A stretch of DNA of 11,304 nt from Candidatus Bathyarchaeota archaeon. Its GTDB lineage: Archaea; Thermoproteota; Bathyarchaeia; TCS64. The DNA is taken from assembly GCA_016934355.1 (NCBI GenBank), contig JAFGTA010000180.1, positions 1-11,304 on the forward strand, read 5' to 3'. Positions 1 to 5,967 of this stretch are shown here, piece by piece (the first letter of the stretch is position 1; the number at the start of each line of letters is the position of its first letter). A program made the position numbers and the translations under genes. The notes beneath the pieces are model-generated. The model searched no databases, was not told the DNA's origin, and saw only the letters and a program-made list of their open reading frames with translations.

Positions 1-263
1 ACGCTGGGCTCCTCCCCCGCCATGGGGACGAGGTAGTCCTTGCCGCCGACGCGGAAGTTCACAGCGACGCTGAATGGGTACGCTATGGCGCCGATGACGT
101 TCTCGGTCATCCTGTCTGCAGCCTCCATGGTGAGGCCGCCCCTTGACTTCAGGGTCTCCACGTCTTCCGCGGTGAGGCCCACCCTCTCAGAGATTATCTT
201 TATTCTTTCATCGACAGGCTTCCTGTAGAACCCTGAGATGCGGCTCGAGAATTCAGAGGACAA
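1..263 (-). CDS. hmgA: HMG-CoA reductase, N-terminal part (runs off the left edge)
   Basis: Reduces 3-hydroxy-3-methylglutaryl-CoA to mevalonate with NAD(P)H, the committed step toward archaeal isoprenoid lipids. The 87 visible residues match the family N-terminus: an ISGFYRKPVDER segment, then a small helical region, then the conserved ENVIG dimerisation motif and a strand reading VNFRVGGKDYLVPMAGEEPS, close to the family consensus NF.(I/V).GKDYL(I/V)PMA.EEPS. The start is TTG at 263. An in-frame TGA lies nine codons upstream, no ATG or GTG lies between them, and a GAGGT Shine-Dalgarno sequence sits 7 nt before the TTG. The catalytic Glu/Lys/Asp/His residues and the cofactor site lie outside the window. 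The gene is divergent from the small Lrp-like gene. Family assignment is firm; whether it is class I or class II cannot be told from this fragment. Confidence 0.93.
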   Translation of the reverse strand, partial: MSSEFSSRISGFYRKPVDERIKIISERVGLTAEDVETLKSRGGLTMEAADRMTENVIGAIAYPFSVAVNFRVGGKDYLVPMAGEEPS

Positions 264-270
264 TGCATCT

Positions 271-275
271 ACCTC
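271..275 (-). promoter_or_regulatory. Shine-Dalgarno site of HMG-CoA reductase
   Basis: GAGGT on the minus strand, complementary to the archaeal 16S 3' end, 7 nt before a TTG codon. It decides the TTG start at 263, since no ATG or GTG is available in frame. Confidence 0.7.
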
Positions 276-301
276 AGTTTCGGTTCATTGAACCAGCGAC
301 A

Positions 302-311
302 GGATTTAATC
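302..311 (-). promoter_or_regulatory. TATA-like element for HMG-CoA reductase
   Basis: On the minus strand GATTAAATCC lies about 43 bp before the TTG start. Transcription starting about 26 bp downstream would give a leader of roughly 17 nt, enough to carry the GAGGT site. Assigned by position and sequence only. Confidence 0.5.
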
Positions 312-328
312 ATTTCGAAGAGCCCTGT

Positions 329-338
329 CTTTATATTC
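329..338 (+). promoter_or_regulatory. TATA element for the Lrp-like gene
   Basis: CTTTATATTC lies about 26 bp before the tandem GTG codons at 358 and 361 and about 34 bp before ATG 367. The predicted transcription start is at or within a few bases of the coding start, so the mRNA would be leaderless or nearly so. Confidence 0.55.
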
Positions 339-357
339 GTCGCGTCCAGAGGTTTTA

Positions 358-597
358 GTGGTGGCCATGGATAAAGCACTTGTTCTGCTCACCCTTGAGC
401 CCGGCGTCGGCTCCGAGGTCCTGAAGAGGCTGAAGAAGATCAAGGGGGTGCTTGAGGCGCACTTTCTCTACGGGCCGTACGACGCCTACGTCATGATCGA
501 GGGCACAAACACGTCGATCCTGCACGACATCGTCATCGAACGGATCAGGCACGTAGAAGGCATAAACACGACCATGACATGCTTCGTCGCCGACTAA
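358..597 (+). CDS. Stand-alone Lrp/AsnC ligand-binding (RAM) domain protein
   Basis: A 79-residue protein with the fold pattern of the AsnC_trans_reg (RAM) domain: strand KALVLLTLEPG, helix SEVLKRLKKIKGV, strands around AHFLYGPYDAYVMIEG, helix TSILHDIVIERIRHVEGI, and last strand NTTMTCFVAD. It has no helix-turn-helix, so it cannot bind DNA like full-length Lrp. Such single-domain proteins (about 75-80 residues, common in archaea) usually form dimers or octamers that bind amino acids or partner regulators. Three starts compete: GTG 358, GTG 361 and ATG 367. The ATG gives MDKALVLLTLEPG, which best fits homologues, while the TATA spacing fits 358-361 for a leaderless mRNA. It is divergent from HMG-CoA reductase. 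The ligand is unknown. Confidence 0.85.
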   Translation: MVAMDKALVLLTLEPGVGSEVLKRLKKIKGVLEAHFLYGPYDAYVMIEGTNTSILHDIVIERIRHVEGINTTMTCFVAD

Positions 598-601
598 CAA
601 T

Positions 602-610
602 AATTTTTTC
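602..610 (+). terminator. T-run terminator after the Lrp-like gene
   Basis: Six consecutive T, within AATTTTTTC, begin 7 nt after the TAA stop codon. A U-rich tract without a hairpin is the usual archaeal intrinsic terminator. Confidence 0.55.
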
Positions 611-629
611 ACGACCCTAAACGCGAAAA

Positions 630-639
630 AGCTTAATTG
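630..639 (+). promoter_or_regulatory. TATA-like element for PPAT
   Basis: AGCTTAATTG with an A-rich upstream tract (GCGAAAA) resembling a BRE. It predicts transcription from about 660 and a leader of about 17 nt before TTG 678. That leader contains AGGTG (665-669), a Shine-Dalgarno match 8 nt before the TTG. Confidence 0.5.
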
Positions 640-677
640 TACCTGTCCCTTCGATACTGCGTTTAGGTGCTGGCTGC

Positions 678-1154
678 TTGGTCGAAAACAGGCTCAAGTT
701 GGTATCAGTCGGGGGAACCTTCGACGTCATGCATAAGGGCCACTGGTTCCTGCTGGAGGAAACCTTCAACGTCGGAGAACGAGCGATAGTCGGCATCACC
801 ACGGACGAGTTCGCCTCCACGCTGAAGAAGGAGCACAAGATAGACTGTTTCGACAAGCGGAAACGGGACGTCGTAAACTTCCTCCGCGAGAAGGGCTACT
901 ACGAGCGTGCCAAGATAGTGGCGCTGAAGGACCCCTTCGGGCCCACGATTGACAGCGACGACATCGAGGGCATAATCGTAAGCGAGGAGACCGAGCCCAC
1001 CGCCGAGGTCATCAACCAGATGAGGGTCGATAGAGGAAAGAAACCCCTGCTGATGTTCGTCATGACCATGGTACTCGCAGACGACGGAAAACCCATCAGC
1101 AGCACAAGGGTCCGCCGACAGGAAGTGGACCGCTATGGACGCCTCATAGGATAA
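678..1154 (+). CDS. coaD: Archaeal phosphopantetheine adenylyltransferase
   Basis: Transfers AMP from ATP to 4'-phosphopantetheine, giving dephospho-CoA, the penultimate step of coenzyme A synthesis. The 158 residues form one cytidylyltransferase-like Rossmann domain of the archaeal type (COG1019). The nucleotide-binding motif GGTFDVMHKGH covers residues 12-22, with HxGH at H19-K-G-H22. The C-terminal ISSTRVR (140-146) is the family's second ATP-binding signature (ISSTxIR). SEETEPTAEVIN (102-113) is the conserved central segment. The start is TTG 678, supported by AGGTG upstream; no in-frame ATG or GTG precedes the catalytic motif. Length and motifs are normal, so the enzyme should be active. 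It stands alone, convergent with the dehydratase gene across a 4-bp gap. Confidence 0.93.
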   Translation: MVENRLKLVSVGGTFDVMHKGHWFLLEETFNVGERAIVGITTDEFASTLKKEHKIDCFDKRKRDVVNFLREKGYYERAKIVALKDPFGPTIDSDDIEGIIVSEETEPTAEVINQMRVDRGKKPLLMFVMTMVLADDGKPISSTRVRRQEVDRYGRLIG

Positions 1155-1158
1155 TAGA

Positions 1159-2115
1159 CTAGGTAAGGCACCTGAGCAGGCTCTCGTAGGTTATGTTACC
1201 CCCACTCAAGATGAGGCCGATCTTCCTACCCTTCAGCTGGTCCCTGATCTTCATCGCAGCCGCCAGCGGGGCCGCCCCAGCGCCCTCGGCTATCGTGTGG
1301 GCCTTCTCTATGTAGGTCTTGATGGCGTGGCTGATCTCCTCCTCGGAGACGAGTATGAAGTCGTCGACGAGGTCCCTAAGCATCATGGTGGGAAGCTCGA
1401 ACGCCTGCCTGGTCGCCAAGCCGTCTGCGATGGTCTTGGCAGTGTCGGTAGACTCCAGCCTGCCGCTCTTCCAGCTCATGTAGACACTAGGCGCGTTCTC
1501 TGTCTGCACCGCAATAACCTTCGTCTCAGGGCATAATGACTTGTATACTAGAGCAACGCCGGCGCAGTTGGTGCCAGCCCCCACAGGCGAGAATACGATA
1601 TCGATGTCAGGCTGCTCCTCAATCATCTCCAGAGCCATCGTCCCAACGCCCGCGATGAGGAGAGGCTCGTTTCCGCTGTGAATGTACCTGTAGCCATGCT
1701 CCTCGGCTAGCCTCTCAGCGTTCAGCCTGGCGTCATCGAAGTCCCTACCCTCCTCCACTATCTCGGCGCCGAAGCTCCTTATGCTGGCCACCTTGTCCGG
1801 GTTGGCCCCCTTCTGGACGCAGACAGTAGCCTTCACGCCGAAGAGCTTGCTAGCGAGGGCGATACTCTGCCCGTGGTTCCCAGTGCTCGCGGTCACGACG
1901 CCGCGCCTCCGCTCATCGGCTGAGAGCTTACTCACCAGATTAATGCCTCCCCTGATCTTGAATGCTCCCGTCGGGTTGTGATTCTCGTGCTTCACATAGG
2001 CTTCGCAGCCTAGATACTCGTTGAGCGTCGGGTAAGTGTGGAGCGGCGTCTTGAGTAGGTAGGGTCTGATCCTATTAGCCGCCAGCAGCACGTCCTTTAA
2101 AGTGGGTGCTTCCAT
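1159..2115 (-). CDS. PLP-dependent threonine/serine dehydratase
   Basis: Fold-type II PLP enzyme that most likely deaminates L-threonine to 2-oxobutanoate and ammonia, a feed into isoleucine. Numbered from ATG 2115 (318 residues), the PLP lysine is K53 in NPTGAFKIRGG (the family's SFK.RG, here AFKIRG). The substrate loop STGNHGQS covers 77-84, the phosphate-binding loop PVGAGTNCAG covers 177-186 in place of the usual GGGGL, and SGGN (304-307) contacts the pyridine side. There is no C-terminal ACT domain, so allosteric feedback by isoleucine is not expected; this suits a catabolic-type dehydratase or a serine racemase/dehydratase relative. An in-frame ATG at 2199 would add 28 residues (MPVKTVIHPAQGG...) that do not look like family sequence. 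A TATA element 27 bp before 2115 supports the shorter form as a leaderless mRNA. Confidence 0.88.
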   Translation of the reverse strand: MEAPTLKDVLLAANRIRPYLLKTPLHTYPTLNEYLGCEAYVKHENHNPTGAFKIRGGINLVSKLSADERRRGVVTASTGNHGQSIALASKLFGVKATVCVQKGANPDKVASIRSFGAEIVEEGRDFDDARLNAERLAEEHGYRYIHSGNEPLLIAGVGTMALEMIEEQPDIDIVFSPVGAGTNCAGVALVYKSLCPETKVIAVQTENAPSVYMSWKSGRLESTDTAKTIADGLATRQAFELPTMMLRDLVDDFILVSEEEISHAIKTYIEKAHTIAEGAGAAPLAAAMKIRDQLKGRKIGLILSGGNITYESLLRCLT

Positions 2116-2137
2116 GGTTGAAACCGTGGGTTCCAGC

Positions 2138-2146
2138 CTTTTTAGC
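2138..2146 (-). promoter_or_regulatory. TATA-like element for the dehydratase
   Basis: Minus-strand GCTAAAAAG is centred 27 bp from ATG 2115, the spacing expected if transcription begins at the start codon. This is the main reason for preferring 2115 over 2199 as the start. Confidence 0.5.
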
Positions 2147-2161
2147 ACTTTCACATGGGTC

Positions 2162-2179
2162 CCACCCTGAGCGGGGTGG
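2162..2179. repeat. Inverted repeat in the dehydratase/DUF763 divergent promoter
   Basis: CCACCC, six spacer bases, then GGGTGG. It lies between the two opposing TATA elements, so a factor bound here could affect both genes. It could also be a chance symmetry in GC-rich DNA. Confidence 0.4.
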
Positions 2180-2184
2180 ATAAC

Positions 2185-2194
2185 GGTTTTAACC
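2185..2194 (+). promoter_or_regulatory. TATA element for the DUF763 gene
   Basis: GGTTTTAACC is centred about 26 bp before ATG 2216 and predicts a leaderless mRNA. It sits inside the symmetric CGGTT-TT-AACCG. Confidence 0.6.
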
Positions 2195-2197
2195 GGC

Positions 2198-2211
2198 ACC
2201 GCAGGTGCGGT
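2198..2211. repeat. 14-bp palindrome between TATA element and start of DUF763 gene
   Basis: ACCGCA-GG-TGCGGT is an interrupted palindrome at -18 to -5 relative to ATG 2216. Outer bases (AACCG ... CGGTT) extend the symmetry with a one-base bulge. Occupation would block transcription initiation, so it is a candidate repressor operator. No regulator can be named. Confidence 0.4.
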
Positions 2212-2215
2212 TCAC

Positions 2216-3334
2216 ATGGGATACTCTGGCTCCGCGATCCTCCCGCTTCACGGCGGGAAGGCGCCTCGATGGCTGTTCAGCCGCATGGTGCAGATGGCGG
2301 AGTGCATCGTAGACATCATGGTTGACGAGTACGGTCACAGGGGCCTCCTTGAGCGTCTCAGCGACCCCTGGTTCTTCCAGAGCCTAGCCTGTGTCCTTGG
2401 CTACGACTGGCACAGCAGCGGCACTACGACGGTCACCTGCGGAGCATTGAAGGAGGCGATGGACAGGGAGAACATGGGGGTCACGGTCTGCGGAGGAAAG
2501 GGTCGGACCAGCCTCAGGACGCCCCAGGAGATACGGGAGATGGCCCAAGTCTTCGGACTCAGCGGATGGAAGACGGCCGGCCTCGTCTACGCGAGCAGGA
2601 TGAGCGCCAAGGTCGACAACAGCCTCGTCCAGGACGGCTACCAACTGTACCACCACTGCCTCGCCTTCGACGAGCGCGGCGACTGGATAGTAATCCAGCA
2701 GGGTATAAACGAGGAGCGGGCCAACGCCCGCCGATATCACTGGGGGCTCGACCACAGGGGCTTCATCGAGGAACCCCAGGGAGCCATCCTCTGCGAGACA
2801 AGACTCGACAACGCACTGGACATGACCAGCGCCGACAGCGGCGATAACCAGAAAACATGCGTCGACATCGCACGGGACAACCCGGCGAAGCTGAAGAGGA
2901 TGCTCGTGAAGCCCCTCCCCGAGAGCCAGTCAAGGCTCGACGGCTGGACAGGGCAGAGGGCGCTTGTGATGCCGAGGTCAGTCAACTGGGACGCGGTGAG
3001 GGCGGCGTACCAGTTCCAGCCAAGAAACTACGAGGAGCTGGTCTCGATGCGCGGCGTCGGCCCCGGCACCGTGAGGGGGCTGGCGCTGGTGGCAGAGTTG
3101 ATCTACGGCGACGGAGCCAGTTGGCGCGACCCGGTACGATTCAACTTCGCCTTCGGCGGCAAGGACGGCGTGCCGTTCCCTGTGGACAGGAGAGCGATGG
3201 ATAGCGCTGTACAGGTGTTGAGGTCCGGGATAGAGGCTTCGGAGCTAGGCCGCGACGAGGAACTCAGGGCGTTCAGGAGGCTGAGGCGGTGTGTGCCCGA
3301 GAGCGACCCGGTCACGTTAAAGACCGTATGCTAA
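2216..3334 (+). CDS. DUF763 family protein with helix-hairpin-helix motif
   Basis: A 372-residue DUF763 protein, a family found in archaea and some bacteria, with no established function that I know of. Highly conserved blocks are visible: LPLHGGKAPRWLF (9-21), LSDPWFFQSLACVLGYDWHSSGTTT (48-72), a glycine-rich GGKGRTS (93-99), and FAFGGKDGVPFPVDRRAMD (311-329). NYEELVSMRGVGPGTVRGLALVAEL (271-295) is a helix-hairpin-helix (GVGPGT hairpin) of the kind that binds DNA backbones. The conserved His, Asp, Arg and Lys residues suggest a catalytic or nucleic-acid-processing role, but this is inference. There is no signal peptide or membrane segment. The start fits the TATA spacing and begins directly with the conserved N-terminus. 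Its TAA overlaps the stop codon of the opposing transglutaminase-like gene. Confidence 0.9.
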   Translation: MGYSGSAILPLHGGKAPRWLFSRMVQMAECIVDIMVDEYGHRGLLERLSDPWFFQSLACVLGYDWHSSGTTTVTCGALKEAMDRENMGVTVCGGKGRTSLRTPQEIREMAQVFGLSGWKTAGLVYASRMSAKVDNSLVQDGYQLYHHCLAFDERGDWIVIQQGINEERANARRYHWGLDHRGFIEEPQGAILCETRLDNALDMTSADSGDNQKTCVDIARDNPAKLKRMLVKPLPESQSRLDGWTGQRALVMPRSVNWDAVRAAYQFQPRNYEELVSMRGVGPGTVRGLALVAELIYGDGASWRDPVRFNFAFGGKDGVPFPVDRRAMDSAVQVLRSGIEASELGRDEELRAFRRLRRCVPESDPVTLKTVC

Positions 3335-4434
3335 ATGTCCACGGTTCTTCTGCTGGACACGAACATGAGCACAATGGCGGCCGTGACAGCCAGGCCGAGG
3401 CCGGCTACAAGGTATATCTCCCCGCCGAGGCCGCCTGAGTAGACACTCTCGCCCTTGTCAGTCATCACTATGTAGAGTTCGCTCTGGATGATCCGTTCCC
3501 GAGTCCTCAGCGTGTCCCCAATGTACGCCTGCTCTGACACGTTGAACGCTGGTATAATATATGACTGGTACTCGGGGGCGCTGCGTATCACCTCCAGCCC
3601 GTCGTCGCTCTGCACGAGAGTCAGATCGACGGGCACCCAGCCCCAAGGCGGCACGTAGATCATGGCCCACCCGTGCCACCCCACACCCTCACGGGTGCTT
3701 GAGAGGTGGCCGTCCCACGAGTCGCTTGAGTCCACTATGTTCGGGTGTATGATTATCCCCACCTGTAGGTAGGCGGGTATCCCGAGGCTCCGGCACATGG
3801 AGATGAGGAGGATCGACTGGTCGTCGCAGTCTCCGAGCCCCTCCTGGGCCGTGACGTTGGGGTAACGAGGCACCTCGTAGTTGCAGTACTCCGTGTTGTC
3901 GCCCAGCCACTCGATCATTTCTGCGACGGCGCCAAGCACCGTGGACTCCCCGCTCGCTATCTCCTCGGCGAGCCCAGCCACCTGCGGGTCGTCGCTCATG
4001 AAGGTCTCGGAAGACCCCGTGTACCTCTCCACGAGTTCATTTGGTAGGCTATCGTATGCCTCAGCCGCCGTGGCGTCTATCTCCGGCCTAGGCTTTTCTC
4101 TTGACTCTATGAGGTACGATACGGTGAACTCCACGCTCTCGCCGGCGCCGAGGGTGAGCGGAACACCGACTACAGCGTACCTGTTCCCGTCGTCGTCGGT
4201 CAACGTCTCCCCCAGCGGGTGAGATGTCTCCTCGACCTCGACAGCCTGCCACTCAGTGTCCATGAAGTAGGGTACGGCCAGGTCCTCCTTCAGCAGCACC
4301 ATGGCCTCTGTCCCCCGGTTCTCGAAGGTGTAGCCGAGGGTGTACCTGTACTTGTCTGCGGCGGCTGCGTGTGCAGGCGACACCGTGACCAGCACGATGA
4401 CCAGCGCCAATAATAATCTGTGACTGAGCTTCAA
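3331..4434 (-). CDS. Membrane-anchored extracytoplasmic transglutaminase-like protein
   Basis: A 367-residue exported protein. A signal peptide covers about residues 1-23 (basic MKLSHR, hydrophobic LLLALVIVLV, AHA cleavage site). A beta-rich domain follows (about 28-112), then a helical linker and a transglutaminase/papain-like core. C203 (GLGDCDDQS), H254 (GWHGWAMIYV) and D270 (GWVPVDLTL) form the expected Cys-His-Asp triad. A C-terminal membrane helix (about 338-358) ends in SRRTVDI, so the catalytic domain faces outside. Members act as proteases, peptidases or cross-linkers; the substrate here is unknown. The start is TTG 4434, because an in-frame TGA lies four codons upstream and no other start comes before the signal peptide. 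It follows the Fae-HPS gene on the same strand but has its own TATA-like element. Confidence 0.87.
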   Translation of the reverse strand: MKLSHRLLLALVIVLVTVSPAHAAAADKYRYTLGYTFENRGTEAMVLLKEDLAVPYFMDTEWQAVEVEETSHPLGETLTDDDGNRYAVVGVPLTLGAGESVEFTVSYLIESREKPRPEIDATAAEAYDSLPNELVERYTGSSETFMSDDPQVAGLAEEIASGESTVLGAVAEMIEWLGDNTEYCNYEVPRYPNVTAQEGLGDCDDQSILLISMCRSLGIPAYLQVGIIIHPNIVDSSDSWDGHLSSTREGVGWHGWAMIYVPPWGWVPVDLTLVQSDDGLEVIRSAPEYQSYIIPAFNVSEQAYIGDTLRTRERIIQSELYIVMTDKGESVYSGGLGGEIYLVAGLGLAVTAAIVLMFVSSRRTVDI

Positions 4435-4464
4435 GTATCGTTCTCAATGGATGTTGAAGGGGCG

Positions 4465-4476
4465 CTTATCTATTTT
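4465..4476 (-). promoter_or_regulatory. TATA-like element for the transglutaminase-like gene
   Basis: Minus-strand AAAATAGATAAG, about 36 bp before TTG 4434, predicts a leader of about 10 nt. It lies right after the Fae-HPS terminator tract, which suggests separate transcription. Confidence 0.4.
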
Positions 4477-4494
4477 CCCCAAAGAAAAAAGGGG
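4477..4494 (-). terminator. T-rich terminator after the Fae-HPS gene
   Basis: Minus-strand CCCC-TTTTTTCTTT-GGGG begins 6 nt after the TAG stop codon at 4500. The T tract fits an archaeal terminator, and the C4/G4 flanks could add a short weak stem. Confidence 0.55.
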
Positions 4495-4499
4495 AGGAG

Positions 4500-5852
4500 C
4501 TACTCGACGTGGACTCTGAAGAGGTCGATGTCACCCTGTAGGTAGGTTAGGAAGTTCTCCACGCTCTGCCTCACGTCCTTCGACTGGGTGATGTACCGGC
4601 CCACGATGAGTATGTCTGCGCCGCCCTCAAGAGCCACCTGCGCCGTGTTGGGTCTTATCCCGCCCGCGACGGCGATGAGTAGCTTCCTGCCCTCGAACGC
4701 CTTCCTTATCTCGGGGATGTAGTCCCACCTAGGCTCGCTGGTCTTCTCGGCGTCTATCGCCCTGTGGAGGATGACCCCATCCGGCAGCTCCTTGAGTCCC
4801 TTCAGCTTTGCGACCGGGTCTTCAACCTGCATCATGTCCAGGAAGCTGTAGATGCCGAGCCTACGGGCCTCGTAGACGAACTCGTCGATGGTGGCCGTCG
4901 ACGCGGCTCCAGCGCAGCAGACGGCGTCGGCGGTCTCCTCGAAAGCCATGTCCACCTCGACCTTGCCCACGTCCATTGTCTTAAGGTCGGCTATGATGAA
5001 GCTGTCCGGCGCGAACTCACGCATCTCCCTGATGACGCCGACGCCCTTCTTCTTGATGAGCGGTGTCCCCGCTTCAAGGATGATGCTGTCGTTTCTGGGC
5101 ACCTGGCTGACGATATTCTTCACGGCCTCGATCCCGGCGACGTCCAGAGCGATCTGCAGGTACGGTGGTCGCCACAGCCTGGGCGGCCTGAACGACATCA
5201 GCGGGTGCTTCGCCCTATCCTTGTCGTATGCGACCTTGTCCCACGGGGGATAGTTCTCCAGCGCCCGCCTGATGGCTAGCTTCGTTGCACTGTAGTTGTA
5301 CTGGTAGATGCGGCGCTCGTCCTCGGCTGCGGGGTGGATGAATACGCTTACCACCACCACCCAGTCGTCGAGCACCTTCATGGGGATGACTCCCTCCTCG
5401 ACGGAGTCGGCGACAGCCTTGGCCACGGCGGCCTGGGCCGGCCCGAATATCTTGCCGGCGTCTCCCATGTTCTTCACAGTGACCTTGGGTATGATGACGG
5501 TGTGAGGCTTAGGGGGCAGGTTGGGCCTAATCACCGCCAGCAGAGGGGTGTGCCCCATGGACATGTGGCTAAGCGCCTGTATGAAGGCGCTGCCGACCTG
5601 CCCCTGCTTGTCGCCTATGAGGAGGTCTATGTGGGCGACCTCGTTCCCCTGGCCTATGAGGGCTTCCCCGATGTAGAATGCTCCTCCCGGGTTCGAGGAG
5701 TATGAGCTGAAAGAGTCTATGGAGGCGCGGACGGCCTCGCTTATGGAGCTGAACCGCCCCTGCTCTACGAGCCCCTCTAGGAACCTGTACTGTTCCTGGG
5801 TTATCCTGCCGGGGGCCCTCACGAGTCCTTTATCGTCACTCAAATCGTTCAA
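4500..5852 (-). CDS. fae-hps: RHH domain-Fae-HPS trifunctional fusion
   Basis: Fae condenses formaldehyde with tetrahydromethanopterin. HPS joins formaldehyde to ribulose-5-phosphate giving hexulose-6-phosphate; in many archaea it runs in reverse to make pentose phosphates. Residues 58-200 are Fae, with NEVAHIDL (70-77, H74 the proposed catalytic His), LLAVIRPNLPPKPHT and FGPAQ. Residues 230-440 are HPS, an OMP-decarboxylase-superfamily barrel with D289-L-K291-x-x-D294 and phosphate-binding AVAGGIRPNT (394-403) and IVGRYIT (416-422). The oddity is residues 10-52: a strand LVRAPGRI, a helix TQEQYRFLEGLVEQG, then GRFSSISEAVRASI, which is a clear ribbon-helix-helix (CopG/MetJ-like) pattern and not part of ordinary Fae-HPS. 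Start TTG 5852 is 27 bp from a TATA element (leaderless); a later GTG at codon 11 would still keep the RHH domain. No PHI isomerase gene lies in the window. Confidence 0.93.
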   Translation of the reverse strand: MNDLSDDKGLVRAPGRITQEQYRFLEGLVEQGRFSSISEAVRASIDSFSSYSSNPGGAFYIGEALIGQGNEVAHIDLLIGDKQGQVGSAFIQALSHMSMGHTPLLAVIRPNLPPKPHTVIIPKVTVKNMGDAGKIFGPAQAAVAKAVADSVEEGVIPMKVLDDWVVVVSVFIHPAAEDERRIYQYNYSATKLAIRRALENYPPWDKVAYDKDRAKHPLMSFRPPRLWRPPYLQIALDVAGIEAVKNIVSQVPRNDSIILEAGTPLIKKKGVGVIREMREFAPDSFIIADLKTMDVGKVEVDMAFEETADAVCCAGAASTATIDEFVYEARRLGIYSFLDMMQVEDPVAKLKGLKELPDGVILHRAIDAEKTSEPRWDYIPEIRKAFEGRKLLIAVAGGIRPNTAQVALEGGADILIVGRYITQSKDVRQSVENFLTYLQGDIDLFRVHVE

Positions 5853-5874
5853 CGGGTATGAAGCACGGCAGCCT

Positions 5875-5884
5875 GTATTTAACC
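5875..5884 (-). promoter_or_regulatory. TATA element for RHH-Fae-HPS
   Basis: Minus-strand GGTTAAATAC is centred about 27 bp before TTG 5852 and preceded by an A-rich CTTAAA tract. It predicts a leaderless mRNA starting at the TTG. Confidence 0.6.
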
Positions 5885-5897
5885 TTTAAGAAAGCTT

Positions 5898-5967
5898 GTG
5901 TCCTCCCCGTGTCACATAAAATACAATATTATGGGTTAAATGCATTTATTATCGGTTTTGTGTCACA
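5898..5967. repeat. GTGTC repeat cluster upstream of RHH-Fae-HPS
   Basis: GTGTC occurs at 5898-5902, 5909-5913 and 5960-5964. The second and third copies extend to the identical octamer GTGTCACA (5909-5916 and 5960-5967), whose core GTGTCAC is symmetric about its central base. Spacings are 11 bp and 51 bp, close to one and five helical turns. The two near copies lie directly upstream of the TATA element; the far copy overlaps the stop codon of the DUF371 gene. Candidate operator array; the binding protein is not known. Confidence 0.4.

Noticed and set aside
2116..2199. 28-residue N-terminal extension of the threonine dehydratase from ATG 2199
   Set aside because: It would read through the TATA element and palindrome region; the extra residues do not match the family, and the TATA spacing fits ATG 2115.
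4764..5279. Long open frame (171 codons) antisense to the Fae-HPS gene
   Set aside because: It is the codon shadow of a GC-rich coding region; the minus-strand product has complete conserved Fae and HPS domains.
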